Below, in pieces: positions 22,798 through 34,179 of a stretch of 64,000 bases of DNA (positions are counted from its first letter, which is position 1; every line of letters starts with the position of its first letter). The translations under genes were made by a program, and so were the position numbers. The notes under the pieces are model-generated. The model saw only the letters and a program-made list of their open reading frames with translations. It searched no databases and was not told the origin of the DNA. Origin of the DNA: Rutstroemia sp. NJR-2017a BVV2 (lineage: Eukaryota; Ascomycota; Leotiomycetes; Helotiales; Rutstroemiaceae); the NCBI GenBank assembly GCA_002946415.1, contig NJPS01000021.1:1-64000 (forward strand), written 5' to 3'.

Positions 22798-23652
22798 ATG
22801 AGAACTACAATTTTGATAGGCATTTTGGCTTCAGTCCAAGGTATCCAAGCTGCCTGCGACGATGCATGTGCATCAGCCGTCACCGGAATTGGTGAAATAC
22901 CAATCGCTCTTATGAGTCGTACCTACGACTGCGAGCTATTCCTTAGACAGACAGTTACACCAACTTCCTCGTTAGTCTTCATTTCCATCTTCGTCACAGC
23001 TATATGCAAGCACTAACCTACTACTCACAGAGTCACCTACATCTCCACCAGCGCCAACATGCAAGACTACGCCAACTACCCCGCCGAACCCACCGCACAC
23101 TACCCCATCCCAAGCTACGCCTCCGCCTGCGCCGCCGACGCCGACTATTCCTCAGCTTGCTCCTGCGCTTCCGTCACCACCCCCACGCTAACCCTCCCCG
23201 TCCCCACCGTCTTCACCTGGGACAAGCTCCCTGCGTGTGAAAATGCCGTCACCTGCGCTCACGGCCCTTCTGCATACAGCCAAGCTGTCTGCGGCAACGG
23301 CTGCGGTGCTTGTATTCCAGATAGCGAGGGAAACGGGTATTGCGTTAGCGGGGGTTACTGCGAGGTTTCGTGTGAAACTAATTCGGATTGTCCGAGTGGG
23401 ATTTGCTTGAGTGATACGTGTTGCGGGAATACCTGCTATGATCCGGGGAATGCGGCGCTGTGTACGAATTGGCAGACGGTGCCGTCGAAGTTGTTTAAGA
23501 AGGGGATTGGTGCGGGGGTGATGGGGTTGGGGAGTATGTTTGGGAAGTTGATGGAGAGGGGAAGTGGGCCTATGGTTGAGAAGAGAGATGGAGATAACAA
23601 GATCTTTGGGAATTGGGTTCCACCACCGCCCACTGTGCCGACTGGTTTCTGA
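22798..23652 (+). CDS. Small secreted cysteine-rich protein
   Basis: Two exons, 22798-22970 and 23031-23652, with a 60-nt intron containing CACTAACC (264 aa). Residues 1-18 are a clear signal peptide (MRTTILIGILASVQGIQA). An N-terminal domain with paired Cys ('ACDDACASAV', 'YDCELFLR', 'CAADADYSSACSCASVT') is common to many Pezizomycotina secreted proteins. A second Cys-dense module follows at about residues 155-205 ('CGNGCGACIPD', 'CEVSCETNSDCPSGICLSDTCCGNTCYD'), a knot-like pattern of at least twelve Cys. The tail has a Lys-Arg pair (EKRDGD), a possible Kex2 site, and ends PPPPTVPTGF. It is probably extracellular, as a wall protein or effector-like factor; no enzyme motif is present. The start was chosen for the signal peptide, since the upstream in-frame ATG would bury it. 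Confidence 0.82.
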
Positions 23653-23960
23653 TATTGTTATTAATTAAAGTTTGCATTGCTTGACGAAGGAAGAGGAAGT
23701 TTCCGACTGAGTGAGTTATGGATTCGCTGTCCGTGTGCTGATTGTTGGTATCATATGTCGAATCAGTCCAAGCATGAGAGTTAAGCAGTGTGCGATTTGG
23801 GTTTTCTAAATACAATCAGATAGAACCTCTTGTTATTGTAGGATTTGATCAATGGTGTCGTTAGCTAACCATTCTCATTCAATGACTTTGACGTCCCGGT
23901 TTTTGCACAAGAATGATCCAAGGTAAGAACAACACACCATCATCCTTTATTGCTGCCACA

Positions 23961-24933
23961 TTAGGCCAAAGCCTTCTTAATACCTTCCTCTAAATCCTCT
24001 ACCGGTAACCCCAAAATATCATTACTTATCTCCCTAACTGCCTCAAAATTGCTCGTCGGACCACCCTTCATATAATGTCCATACAAAACAGCCACCATCC
24101 CATTAAAATCACCACTCTTCAAAGTCTCCCATCCTTCCCGAATCCACGTGCCCGCATCCTTTTCCGTAATTATCCAATCCGCATCACTCGTGCTACTGAC
24201 CTTCTTCACTGCTTCAAAGATCTCTTTCTGAGAAGTAAGATAAGAGCGCACGTACACGAACCTATTCGCGAACTTCTCTAGCTCACCACTTGGGAGAGTG
24301 ATGAGTCGTGCCGCTGCTAAACCGACGGTCTCGAGGTCCGTGGTGTTGAACTTTGGTGTGCCGCCATTGATAAACATCACCTTCCTGTTGGGTACGTCGA
24401 TTTGGAAGGCACCTGCTTTGAGACTCTGTAGTGGTTGTTAATCCTGATATCAAATAAGGTGGTGAGTAACAGGTTCGAATACTTACCCAATCAAGCCAAG
24501 GTCCTGAGGTCAGACCTGCCCATTTCATACCCAGTTCTTCGATTCTTTCTCTCACACCTATCTTCACGGCACTGATTGGGAGCGCTCTAATCTCTTCATT
24601 TCCGCTATCTCCCCCAAATTCGGTAGGAAGAATCCATTTTACCCCAGTTGCAGCAGCAGCTTCAATGAGTTTGTATTCAGTGTCGGGAATAGATCCAATG
24701 TTGAGAACAATAATCAAGGCATCAATTCCGGTTAGGGCTGCCTTCAAGGACTCAGGTAGGTCGTAGTCGACTTCTTTGATGACTACGGATGCGTCGGTCT
24801 GAAGGGATGAGGCAGAGCGTGTTAGGACGGTTATGTTGAGTTGGTTTGCTGAGGACAGAAGATGCTTGAGAACGTATTTTCCTAAGTTTCCTGTCGCACC
24901 TACAAGGGCGATGTTTTCGATTTCGGTTTTCAT
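23961..24933 (-). CDS. NmrA-like / isoflavone-reductase-like NAD(P)-binding protein
   Basis: Two exons, 24933-24487 and 24425-23961, joined in phase 0 across a 61-nt intron (303 aa). The N-terminus has the Rossmann signature 'IALVGATGNLGKYVLKHLL' (GxxGxxG) followed by 'VLTRSAS', where the Arg after beta-2 favours NADP(H). 'DALIIVLNIG' and 'GVKWILPTEFGGDSGN' match the atypical SDR family of PCBER/NmrA-like proteins; the usual Lys of PCBER-type active sites is not obvious in this stretch. The C-terminal half ('GGTPKFNTTDLETVGLAAARLITLP') is the family's substrate domain. It is likely cytosolic, acting as a reductase or redox sensor with unknown substrate. It converges with the cysteine-rich gene to its left. 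Confidence 0.85.
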
Positions 24934-25013
24934 GATGGATTGTAGTTGATTGTTTGATTACTTGCGAGAAGAAAATACGTAGTACCAGGATGGAGAACAA
25001 GTGTAGGGAAATC

Positions 25014-25289
25014 CTAAACACAGCTAGACGTGATGGTGTATGCAAATATAGAGGAAGGAAACCTTCTTGCTTTATAGATGCGACTCACCGCAGCCTCCCA
25101 TCTCTCTTTCAGTCGTTCTAAATGAATGATATGGGATACCTTCCTGGTTCGGAGAGCCCTTGAGACTTCAGGGTCCTCCACACATGACTGACTACCTTGG
25201 ACATGCTCAGTGATCTCCAGGAACAGAGTTCGAAAGTTCGCAGGGTGCAACGACAACCCCACTAACTCGGAGTCCAATGAAACCTCCAT
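25014..25289 (-). CDS. Short unrecognised frame, possible gene fragment
   Basis: A 91-aa minus-strand frame with balanced composition and an amphipathic helical look ('EDPEVSRALRTRKVSHIIHLERLKERWEA' region). I do not recognise it. It overlaps the likely promoter of the NmrA-like gene and has no flanking exons I could join, so it may be a fragment of a larger lost gene or chance. Confidence 0.25.
   Translation of the reverse strand: MEVSLDSELVGLSLHPANFRTLFLEITEHVQGSQSCVEDPEVSRALRTRKVSHIIHLERLKERWEAAVSRIYKARRFPSSIFAYTITSSCV
25071..25076 (-). promoter_or_regulatory. TATA box candidate for the NmrA-like gene
   Basis: TATAAA on the minus strand, about 140 bp upstream of the ATG at 24933. Confidence 0.4.
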
Positions 25290-25480
25290 ATTGTCTGAAT
25301 TCCATCGTAAAATACCATCTTTAGATCTCGCATTATTTGTTTGTAATCCAAGCGATTACAAAACTCTCCGAGATCCACATTGAAATCGGGGAAAGTCTCC
25401 GTAATTCATCCGACCCAAAACTGCTTTGTAAGTCTGACCTTTTTGGAGACCGAAGTCTGCGAGATACCCTTAGGCTCGTA

Positions 25481-25992
25481 CAACGCTTTGCATAACTGGC
25501 TTTAAAAACCTTAATTTTTTAAAAACATCGATTTTAAAAACATCACCCTTTCAAAAATCTTGTTTCTTTAATTACTTTTGCAATATTAGGCCTATAATGA
25601 TAAATGCTAGTTGATTTTAAAGCTCTCTTCGAGATCTACTCAGATCTTATCTCTTTTTTAATTTACCTTATAAAATAAATAAATTATTCAAGAATTATTA
25701 AAAAGTGAGAAAAGGTGAGAAAAGTGATTTTCGTTGAGCCGAGGTTCAGAAAACTGAACCCAAAGTTGAATATTTGCCCTTCAAATTTGAGATCACTTTC
25801 TACGCCCCTAGAGATGTTATACTTTTTTTTAAATGATAGATACTATAGTAATTAAGCTTGCGATCAAATATAATTATAATCCAGTAAGTGGTTGTTGAGT
25901 TAATTGAGGGTACAGAGTGGGATTAATAGCGATTTTTGAAAATCGATGTTTTTAAAATTTAAGGTTTTTAAAGCCAGTTATGCAAAGCGTTG
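25481..25992. mobile_element. MITE with 55-bp terminal inverted repeats, TA target site
   Basis: The left end (25481-25537) and the reverse complement of the right end (25937-25992) both read CAACGCTTTGCATAACTGGC, followed by TTTAAAAACCTTAA and AAAAACATCGATTTT. They are near identical apart from a one- or two-base indel in an A/T run. TA lies on both sides (25479-25480 and 25993-25994), as expected for a Tc1/mariner-superfamily target. The 512-bp body is AT-rich and has no transposase frame. It contains a perfect GGTTCAG/CTGAACC hairpin near 25742-25760. It is a non-autonomous element that needs a transposase from elsewhere. Confidence 0.92.
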
Positions 25993-26119
25993 TACTTGAT
26001 CAGGGAACAGCAATTAACCTTGCAATTAACCTTAATTCGACGCTCACAGTAAAGTCAACGCGATATCCTCGAATACTTCCATCACCGGCCTAGATCCGAT
26101 TTACGGATTAATTTCCGTT

Positions 26120-26647
26120 ATGTGGGATGATATACCCGCTAGCTTCACTTTGAGGGAGGTATTGAAGGTATTTATGTATGTTATCGTTGCTAGAAACCCA
26201 CCTCAATTTCATGATCATGTTGCCAGATTGGGAGTCAACCGTTGCTGTAGTTGGGCTCATGGAGGAGACGGCATTGCTACAACATCTACGAACCATGCCC
26301 AACTGTTTCCTCTACTTAGAAGTACTTTTTGTTAGCACATTCAGGACGTGCGGTTGCCGGAAATGACACCAATTATACAGGATCAAATATCGCCGGAGCC
26401 TGGTGGGGAACCAAGAATCCATCAATCTCTGAACGAGCTGGAGAAGATCCCGGAGGACTGCGCTGGAATAGTCGCGGTAGTGAAGACATGTGGGCATCTA
26501 CCAACATTAGTGCCGGAGGTGAACTCAACAGCGATCATCAGCTCTGGTGACATACGAGAAATCCTGGGCCTCACTTACTTCACTTGTAACGATCTTTCCC
26601 TTCAGGCCGTCGAACACGCCAATATCACTAACCCATTCTACCAGTAG
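26120..26647 (+). CDS. Doubtful small gene, unrecognised
   Basis: A plus-strand frame at 26348-26647 ends 'EILGLTYFTCNDLSLQAVEHANITNPFYQ' and has ordinary protein-like composition. Overlapping frames upstream (26120-26335) could be earlier exons, but no convincing donor/acceptor pair was found. No signal peptide or known domain is seen. It could be a decayed or very small gene. Confidence 0.25.
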
Positions 26648-26925
26648 AACAGAGACACGATGAATACTCATATCATTCTACCATTTGTGTATCTATAATA
26701 TTTATTTCAAACTCCAAAACACCAGTAATCCCAAAACCCAGTCTCCTCAGAGTCAAGTCTACAAAACTAGCCGGATATCTTGAACTCCTAACTCCCAATT
26801 GCTGCTAACCCCGATCCAGTACTCCTAACGCCAATCCATGAAATTCATACTCCCAGCCTCCCATCAGCTCGTCAACCATTGCCTCCTGATTATCCATACT
26901 GATATGTTCCAGCCCATTAACGCTC

Positions 26926-27915
26926 CTACGCCACTGCACGTGGTGGGTATCTTGACACGAAGCCGAATCTGTGAGGTGTAGCGGGTGCTCTGATGCCGGG
27001 TGTAGATTGGTAATTAGTTGGTGCCACAGTTGCTGGTCTGGAGCCGTTGGTGCGGGCACTATCTCCATCATCACTAGAAGCTTCTTGGCCATTCGTAGCG
27101 TTATTCCGAGAAGCAAGTAACTGTCGTCGAGAGATAAAGATGTGCTCATGAGCCGCCCTAACAACATCATCGTAGGGCGGTGGAGGGGGCATGGCGCCGT
27201 GCTGATAAACATGGGTGCCATCTTCTTGTATCCCGGCGAGAAAGTGGCAGGGACGATTGTACAATTCAGGGTTATTCGTAAAATAAGGAGAAGGATAGTA
27301 AGGTGGCGGGGGTTCGTTTAGGACAGTAGCACCGTCCTCTTCGATGTAAGCGAGGTCGGCGTGCTGTTCAGGGGGGCTGCCGGGTTGGTTATCTAAGGAT
27401 CCAACGTCGCTTGCAGGAACAGCGTTCTGAGAGCCCAAGGGGCCATAACTAGTGACACATATAACTGGCGTGCCGTCTGCTTCGATGCGAAGCAGGAACC
27501 CATTGAGTTGTAGCGGAGCGCTAGCGTTCCGTGCAGCATCTCTCAGCCGTTGTCCGATCGTTCCACGAACCCGGCGTAATCTTGGAGTTTGTGGTCGGGG
27601 GGTGTCATTTTGCATGTCCAGCAGCTCGTCTGGGTAGTCATGATAGAAAGCTGGAGGGAACTCATCGGCTCCCTCATCGTCGCTGTCATTGCCGTTGCCG
27701 TTGTCGTTCCGTGCAGCGGCCGTCTGACGAGCTCTCCTGTTGAGTATGTCGAGAGATGCTGAAGAAAGCCAGACTGCAGAGTTGCGGCCTTGGAGACGAG
27801 GGAGATTGCTAGGGTTGGGGTATCGACCAGCAGCTGGTCGTTCCAAAACATGACTGGCTCGTGCAGCCATTCGGTTCAAGAAGCGAGAGGCTCGGCTGGA
27901 CCCCTGAGAAGGCAT
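26926..27915 (-). CDS. Single-exon disordered protein with two PPxY motifs
   Basis: An intact 329-aa minus-strand frame with a clean ATG (27915) and stop (26926). I do not recognise a family. Visible features: a basic Ser/Arg-rich N-terminus ('RASRFLNRMAARASHVLE'), an acidic patch ('NDSDDEGADEFPPAFYHDYPDELLDM'), a short hydrophobic stretch 'LQLNGFLLRIEADGTPVICVTSYG', and two proline clusters, 'EPPPPYYPSPY' and 'MPPPPPYDDVV'. Both clusters are PPxY ligands for WW domains such as those of Rsp5/Nedd4 E3 ligases. A similar phrase, (A/I)x(E)EDGxxV, recurs three times ('RIEADGTPV', 'YIEEDGATV', 'GIQEDGTHV'), each followed by a Pro/Tyr stretch, so the protein is built of imperfect repeats. It is probably a soluble adaptor-like or orphan protein. 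Confidence 0.7.
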   Translation of the reverse strand: MPSQGSSRASRFLNRMAARASHVLERPAAGRYPNPSNLPRLQGRNSAVWLSSASLDILNRRARQTAAARNDNGNGNDSDDEGADEFPPAFYHDYPDELLDMQNDTPRPQTPRLRRVRGTIGQRLRDAARNASAPLQLNGFLLRIEADGTPVICVTSYGPLGSQNAVPASDVGSLDNQPGSPPEQHADLAYIEEDGATVLNEPPPPYYPSPYFTNNPELYNRPCHFLAGIQEDGTHVYQHGAMPPPPPYDDVVRAAHEHIFISRRQLLASRNNATNGQEASSDDGDSARTNGSRPATVAPTNYQSTPGIRAPATPHRFGFVSRYPPRAVA

Positions 27916-28114
27916 TGTCGTGATGAAGGGGTAGTTTGCCGAGTTAATTTAGAAGTTGTGGTTGTTGGAGTTGATTTAGAACAATGTATTGCGGAAGTGA
28001 AGTTCTGCAGGTGCCAATATTCAAATCAAGTAGGAGGCTTGGTTTGTAGATGGATGGCCCAGGAGGTTGATTGTATGTACCGGACTGAAGAAATGTGGTA
28101 CGAAAGTACAATTT

Positions 28115-28330
28115 AATGGTTTTAGTGTCCAAATTGAGTTGGAAGAATAGGTTCTAGAAGAGTGATTCAGAAGGGTTCGATGTCTAAATTGAGTTGGAAG
28201 AATAAGTGGTAGAAGTGTGGTCCAGAAGTGTTCAAGGTCCGAATTGAGTTGGAAGAATGATTTGTAGAAGTATGTTCCAGAAGGATTCAATGTTCGAATT
28301 GACTTGGGAGAATATAGTAGTAGAAATATA
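28115..28330. repeat. About 57-bp tandem repeat, four degenerate copies
   Basis: The core AATTGAGTTGGAAGAAT recurs about every 57-58 bp together with 'GTAGAAGTGTGGTCCAGAAG' and 'GTTCAATGTCC'. The copies differ by substitutions. Antisense frames across it are repetitive and not judged coding. It lies upstream of the PPxY gene start (27915) and could affect its promoter. Confidence 0.85.
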
Positions 28331-31300
28331 TAGGTATTGAAGATATATTTATAGAGAATGATTTAATGTTCGAAAGAGGAATAATTGATAGTTACGATAC
28401 TGAAAAAAATTTGGAGAGAGTGGATCAGGCCAGAGAATTCTTAAATAGAGGCTCAGCGTGCAAGATTTTCTAGTCGATTCACATCTCGACTGATTAGAAT
28501 TACGGTATGATATGGACTGGGAAAATTTGTCCAAACCAGAAATTCTGGTAGCTGGTAGCTGGTCCCTATTTCTATATTAACCGAAGCGAACTGTAGTTTG
28601 GCATTCTACCAACGCCGACTAGTACATTCATAGTTCAGAATAGAGTTTTAGGGTCTGGAAGTCCGACAGTGCTTGACTTCTTGAATGGTCATGCAGAGTG
28701 AAGTTTACTCGAGGATAACTATATCGCCAGATGAAAAGTGACAGTGAAATGTCAGCTGTTTTTCCATACTTGCACGATTTAGGGATATCAATGAAGGACG
28801 GGGAGGGAGAGATGAAGAAATGTATCATAGCATCATCTCAGAAATTATTTTTTAGACATGCGAAAATCTTGCACTGTTGCTAAGCTACCCCGCTTAAACT
28901 AGCAAACTGGCAGTTAGGGCCCATTCAATGTCAGTTATGGTTCCCTGGTGCTAATATACCGCGAAGAAATGGCGACTGAGCATTGTATGTGGTACGTTCA
29001 ACGATGCTGACACAAGGCAAAACAAAGGGCATCCTTCCACATTTGCGCATCTGCGAAGGGAAAATTCTCATGGTAGAACAATCTTAGATTTCAAGTAAAA
29101 ACTTGGAGACAGCGTTGATGTGCCTCCTGGTCTCTGAGATGGATGAGTCTGATAGACTCTGGTGTCTGAGAATTTTCCTTCGCCCTCACAGCGGCTCAAC
29201 TGGAAATATACAGGCGCAGGCTAAGAATAGACGACTATTCCATGGCTTGTGAAGGTAAAGGTACTAAAAGGGTCAACCAACAAGCATTCCTCAAGGGTAA
29301 GTAGAACCCTGAAAGCACCAACACGGAGCGATTGATGCCCCTCGATGACCACATACAGTCTCGATGACTAATACATCCAACAACCTGGCACCTTACCTTT
29401 CAACCCAAGAGTTCCTTACATAATCTGCGTTCAACCAAACTTCCAGTTGGTAGAGTACAGTAGGATCTGGAGATCACAGTTTCCATTACCAATGGAAATG
29501 GTAGACGCTGAAGGCCAAGCCTCGAAACTACTGCCGGTCCGGGCCCATTCAGCGACCACAAACATCACCTACTCTCAAGGATCAATCTTGAGTCACATGC
29601 TAGCCCGTACCTGTCTCAATACAGGCCGCCTCAAGGCCCACGGGAATAAACCGATGAAGAAGAAACACGAGAAACCTAGAGACTACAACAAACCAACTTG
29701 GAAATTGGTATCTCCGTACACCCAAGCCAGACCTATACGTTTCATCACCTCGAACTGACAGGTAGAAACAATGGAGCTCCTGAACATCGCAAACTAAATA
29801 TCGATGTGCAAGAACAGCAAATGCGGCAAGAGTCGCCGACCTTTCCTAAGGTGCAAACACTCTCCAAAGTCGGTAGCAAAACCTCCCGTTCCTTTTAATT
29901 ACCATATGTCCCGTAGACTGAATTGTGTAACCAGACGGTAATAATTTAGCACATACATGCATGGAACCACGGCTCATCTTCATCCCCAAGCCAACAACAG
30001 CAGAAGTGCAAGTAGCTAAACGGACATCTAATTCCATTACCTTCGAATGAACAATCCTGTCGATTCCATATGTTGTTCTTTGCGATCATGATTTTTGTTC
30101 AATTGATCATTCAGTGTTGCTGTTGTACAAATCGCTGCCTCGAATTTGGTATAACCATCACCACTGGTACTCGATCAATGTCCTAAAGGACGGCAATACA
30201 ACGTAACAGATTCCATCATGTATACACCCAACTCTTGTCCTACTCCTCGTAACTGTAATCCTACAGAGTCAAGGGGTGGCCCAGAATAGCCGAGTACGGG
30301 CTTGATGTTGTGTTGGTGAATGGTGTGGTTTTTTTTTGATGCGAGAATTCCCAGAGGTCCTGAGAAGGAAATGTATTGCATTCCGCGCGGAAAAGCCACG
30401 CATCATCAGAAGCAAACATGGGCTGAAGATACTGAGAAAAAAGATTTGACATGTCGTTGGAATGTTCCAATAAACGGCTGATCTCCTACCAATCAAGAAT
30501 AGGGGGAATCCTTCCAGCCCCACCGCCAAATAAGGAATTATTGGCCGGCAGGAATCGCAAGTTTCACGTTTTCTTGCTGTTTGCGCCAATCAGCGTCGCA
30601 TCGATGGAGCACGATCTAGCTAGAAATTCAGGTACGATGCAGACCAAGATGGGGCCGCTTGCGCAAGTTGGGGGCATGTAACATTATAACCTTACCTTCT
30701 GTGCCGCCATCTTTAAAAGTTTGACATGATTAGGCATCCGGAAGGACTTTGCGTACATACATTCCAGCGGGAGCGCGCGGGCAAGTAGTCTAACCACGTC
30801 AGCTTGAAAGGAGGGCTAAATGAACCAATTGTAGTATTCCTGTCTTTCATCACATTGCGTTCCCTTAGGGGAAAGAAAAAAAGCCGAGAACGCGCCTGAA
30901 TCCTAATCGGCGGACAGGGTCCACGATACGAGATAGCGGCGTTTGTTTTAGGCCTGACCCCACTGAGTGAATGGGCGTGTGTACGGAAGTACGAAGGGCT
31001 TTTGAGAGTTCTTCAGCCACGGTCCGTAGGAACACAAGCTTAAAGGGTATACGTCTGTGGTCGTGATTCTGGCCAAATGACGGCAAGACTTTGGTCCTCA
31101 TTTCGGAAAATCACTCAGAATGACAAATTGCGCGAATTTCAAGCGTGTTTCGATCTTTCCTGACGGGCGAGATAATTGCATTTCTTTCCTAAGTAACATT
31201 TTTGTCGCAACGCCTAAAGAGGGGCAAAAGACATCCTGGTTACATTTTGGCGCGTCTGATGTTACCTCTTAGTAATCCTTACAGCTGACGTTTTCTTCTT

Positions 31301-31657
31301 TTTTTGGTTTCCCCTGCAGCTGATTCGCTCCCCCCTTTGTGAAGGGATTCGGAGCTGCAATGCAGAGCTGATGTGCCACGCCTTTTTTTTCTCCGGGCGC
31401 ACACTACCACCACTTCTCCTGTATCTAGACCGGAAAATGTCTCGACGCCCCTTACGGTCTATGTACACCTAGGCACAAGCAAGGAATGGGATCTGGCTCA
31501 GGACGGTCGGGGGGCCACATTCCTTCATGGTGGGGTTCTTGGAGAAGGATATAAGAAAATTGGGATTTCCGCAGTGTAGGTCTCTCACACCAAAACCGGT
31601 ATACCCGACTTTCACTCATTCATTTGCTCTACGCAAGACACTCTTGACGAGTTCATC
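28331..31657. other. Long gene-poor stretch
   Basis: About 3.3 kb with only short, unconnected frames. I see no tRNA, inverted repeat or recognisable domain. The last 400 bp form the upstream region of the lysozyme-like gene, including GGATATAAG near 31547-31555. Confidence 0.45.
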
Positions 31658-33076
31658 ATGTTTGTCCTTCACTTTGTAAGTCGTAATGATCATCCATGAT
31701 TAGACTGTGTTGCTTACACGAAACAGTTATTGGCTGCAGGCAGCCTTTCCACACTCACTTTCGCAGCACCACATTCATCCCATTTCGGCCATTCTGCTTT
31801 TCATTCGAAGAGAACTAGTGGCAGTACTTACACAGTGTATGCCGGTAACGGAGAAACATCTGCAGGTTGGCCAGATCAGAGTGCTTGGATGTCAAGCTTT
31901 GATACCATGTATGTATCGTGCCCTGCAAAGAGATTGTGTCGTCTAACAGGAATAAAGGTTCGATAACAACCATGCGATCTTGAATTCTTCCTGTACTCAA
32001 TTCCAAGTTCCGAACAACTCGGAAGACGAGATCAAAGACTTAAAGGCAGCCCTTCAGGAAGTTGCACAATCCACTGGTATCGACAGCCGATTCATCATGG
32101 CTATTATGATGCAAGAATCGAACGGTTGTGTTAGAGCTCCAACTACCGCATACAGCCATGCTAATCCTGGTCTTATGCAATCTAACCAAGGAAATGGTAT
32201 GGAAATATCTCCTCGGCTTCGAGTAGATGAAGGCTAACATCAGTCTTAGGATCTTGTAACACCGGCACCAGCGTCCTGAACCCATGTCCAAAGAGTCAGA
32301 TCGTACAAATGTTAACTGATGGTACGGCTGGTACCGCAGCCGGAGATGGATTGAAGCAATGTATTGCCCAAGCCGGTTGCAGCGATGTCTCCAAATACTA
32401 CAAAGCTGCCCGCATCTACAACTCGGGGTCAATCGCCGCTGGTGGTAACCTTGGCGGTGGTGTAGCCACCCATTGCTATTCCTCCGATATTGCAAACCGT
32501 CTCACAGGTTGGTACACTGGAACAAGCAAATGCGATCCAGCTACCATTGGAACAATGAACGGCAGCGGATCTTCCTCTGGCGGTGGTGGAGCAAGCGGCG
32601 TCGCAAGTGCTACTGGTGGAGCCGCAACAGCAACTCTATCTGGCGGCGCGTTCGTTCAAACTTCTTCTTCCTCTTCCACAACTACTGCTACCGCAGTCAT
32701 CGTCCCTGTTGCTAGCGGAACCGGTTCACCAGGTTCTCCTTACAGTTTTGGCGCTGGTTCCAGCACAACAACCACTGCTGTCCCATCTGGCACTGCTGCC
32801 TCGTCATCTGGCGGTGCTTATGCAGAAGGATCTAAATGTACCTCTCCGGGTTCATGGAATTGCATTGGCGGCACGTCTTTCCAGCGATGCTCCAACTACC
32901 AGTGGTCTACTGTAATGCAATTGAGTGAAGGCACCACTTGTACGGCGGGTGAGACAGCTGCGATTAACATTTACGCTGCCAACAGCAGTGCTGGAGTAAA
33001 GCCGAGACGCGTTCGTGATGCGCGTGAGATACCTACACCTGTACCGAAGGCGCGAGCATTCCCGATTGCTTCTTGA
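31658..33076 (+). CDS. Secreted lysozyme-like (SLT-type) protein with C-terminal carbohydrate-binding-like module
   Basis: Four exons: 31658-31675, 31727-31908, 31958-32196 and 32250-33076 (421 aa), introns of 49-53 nt. The first exon encodes six residues and is supported by a complete signal peptide ([19 protein letters not shown]) formed across the splice. After a short linker comes a lysozyme-like fold: '[29 protein letters not shown]', where the Glu of MQESNG is in the position of the catalytic acid of soluble lytic transglycosylases, then '[10 protein letters not shown]', '[23 protein letters not shown]', '[11 protein letters not shown]' and '[15 protein letters not shown]'. A Gly/Ser/Thr linker of about 100 residues leads to a Cys motif, '[35 protein letters not shown]', resembling CBM19-type modules. 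It probably hydrolyses or binds peptidoglycan or chitin outside the cell, possibly against bacteria; activity is inferred. Confidence 0.85.
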
Positions 33077-34179
33077 GCATATTTTGATTTGTTGTTGCGT
33101 TTTTCTTTCTTTCTCCTTGTGCTTTTCTTTTTCTTTCTAGGATTTTGGGAATGCGTTATTTTTTTGCATGGGAGGCTGGATCGGTTGGGATGGGATTCGG
33201 TGGTACATTATGAGATGACATGACTTAGGATTGGACGGACTGGATATAGAGGGATGAGCATGGTGTTTGCTGTGACTCACGTCGGTAAACATCGCGGATG
33301 TGTATGAAATATCATTAGACGGACTTGTGGGCATAATATGTTGGTGGTGCGGAGCTTGGGTTCTTGTATTCTTACCATGCTTTGTATCAATTTGAAGAAT
33401 AACTCCTGTGTTATCATACATATGATACTTATTTGAGTGGTATTCATCTTGTAGTGCTCGCCAGAAGTCGACAATTCAATCCTCTGCCTGCAAGTCTTCA
33501 TTGTATAACACCATTGTGAGTACAGTCGACGTTGACACCACACCCTCAATATGGGCGCCAGTGTTATTTGGTTGATTGGGTCTGCCATTTCTCATTAAGG
33601 GCATAGAATTCTTCCAGTAAGGACCTTATAATTTGATCTAATTCAGCCTAATCAAAATTGATTCGGCCAAAATACAGTCATTCATGGTGAATACTCATGC
33701 GCAACCGACACATCGTCGTATGGGATTCCCCGTACATAAGACTGTAATTCACTCCAATATTCAATGAGGGGTAACACCATAACCTCCATTACTCCGTCGC
33801 TCCCCAAAAGAAGCGTTATCCCACTCGCATTGAAGATCGATCAATCAATTAATCATTCAAACATGCCATCTCATATACTTTAATACTCTACTTCAATTCT
33901 GTATCTACTTGTCGGATAAGATTGAATGGACTATGGGAGTAGCTACAGGGACCATTAAATTGTACGGCGTAGGCCTACATGAGGGCATTCAGAGAATCAC
34001 TTAGTTTCATGTAGTACGGGAGAGCAGGTCTATATAATGGCCACCTCCAAATCATAGCTTAGAAGAATCAGACTTAATCGAACACTGCATTTAATCACCT
34101 CTTTGATGATTGTGATGCTTAGTTCGACCTAGTCAACCCATACTACTAGTCCTGCTGGTAGACCACGAATATCATAGCT
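33077..34179. other. Intergenic, no gene seen
   Basis: Downstream flank of the lysozyme-like gene, with T-rich runs near 33100-33165, and upstream flank of the next gene. Small minus frames at 33137-33588 are not recognised. Confidence 0.4.
34031..34038 (+). promoter_or_regulatory. TATA box candidate
   Basis: TATATAAT-type sequence (CTATATAATGG) about 145 bp upstream of the ATG at 34180. Confidence 0.4.

Noticed and set aside
29447..31101. Several 60-106 aa frames in the gene-poor stretch
   Set aside because: None has a recognisable motif, signal peptide or joinable splice sites; lengths are expected by chance.
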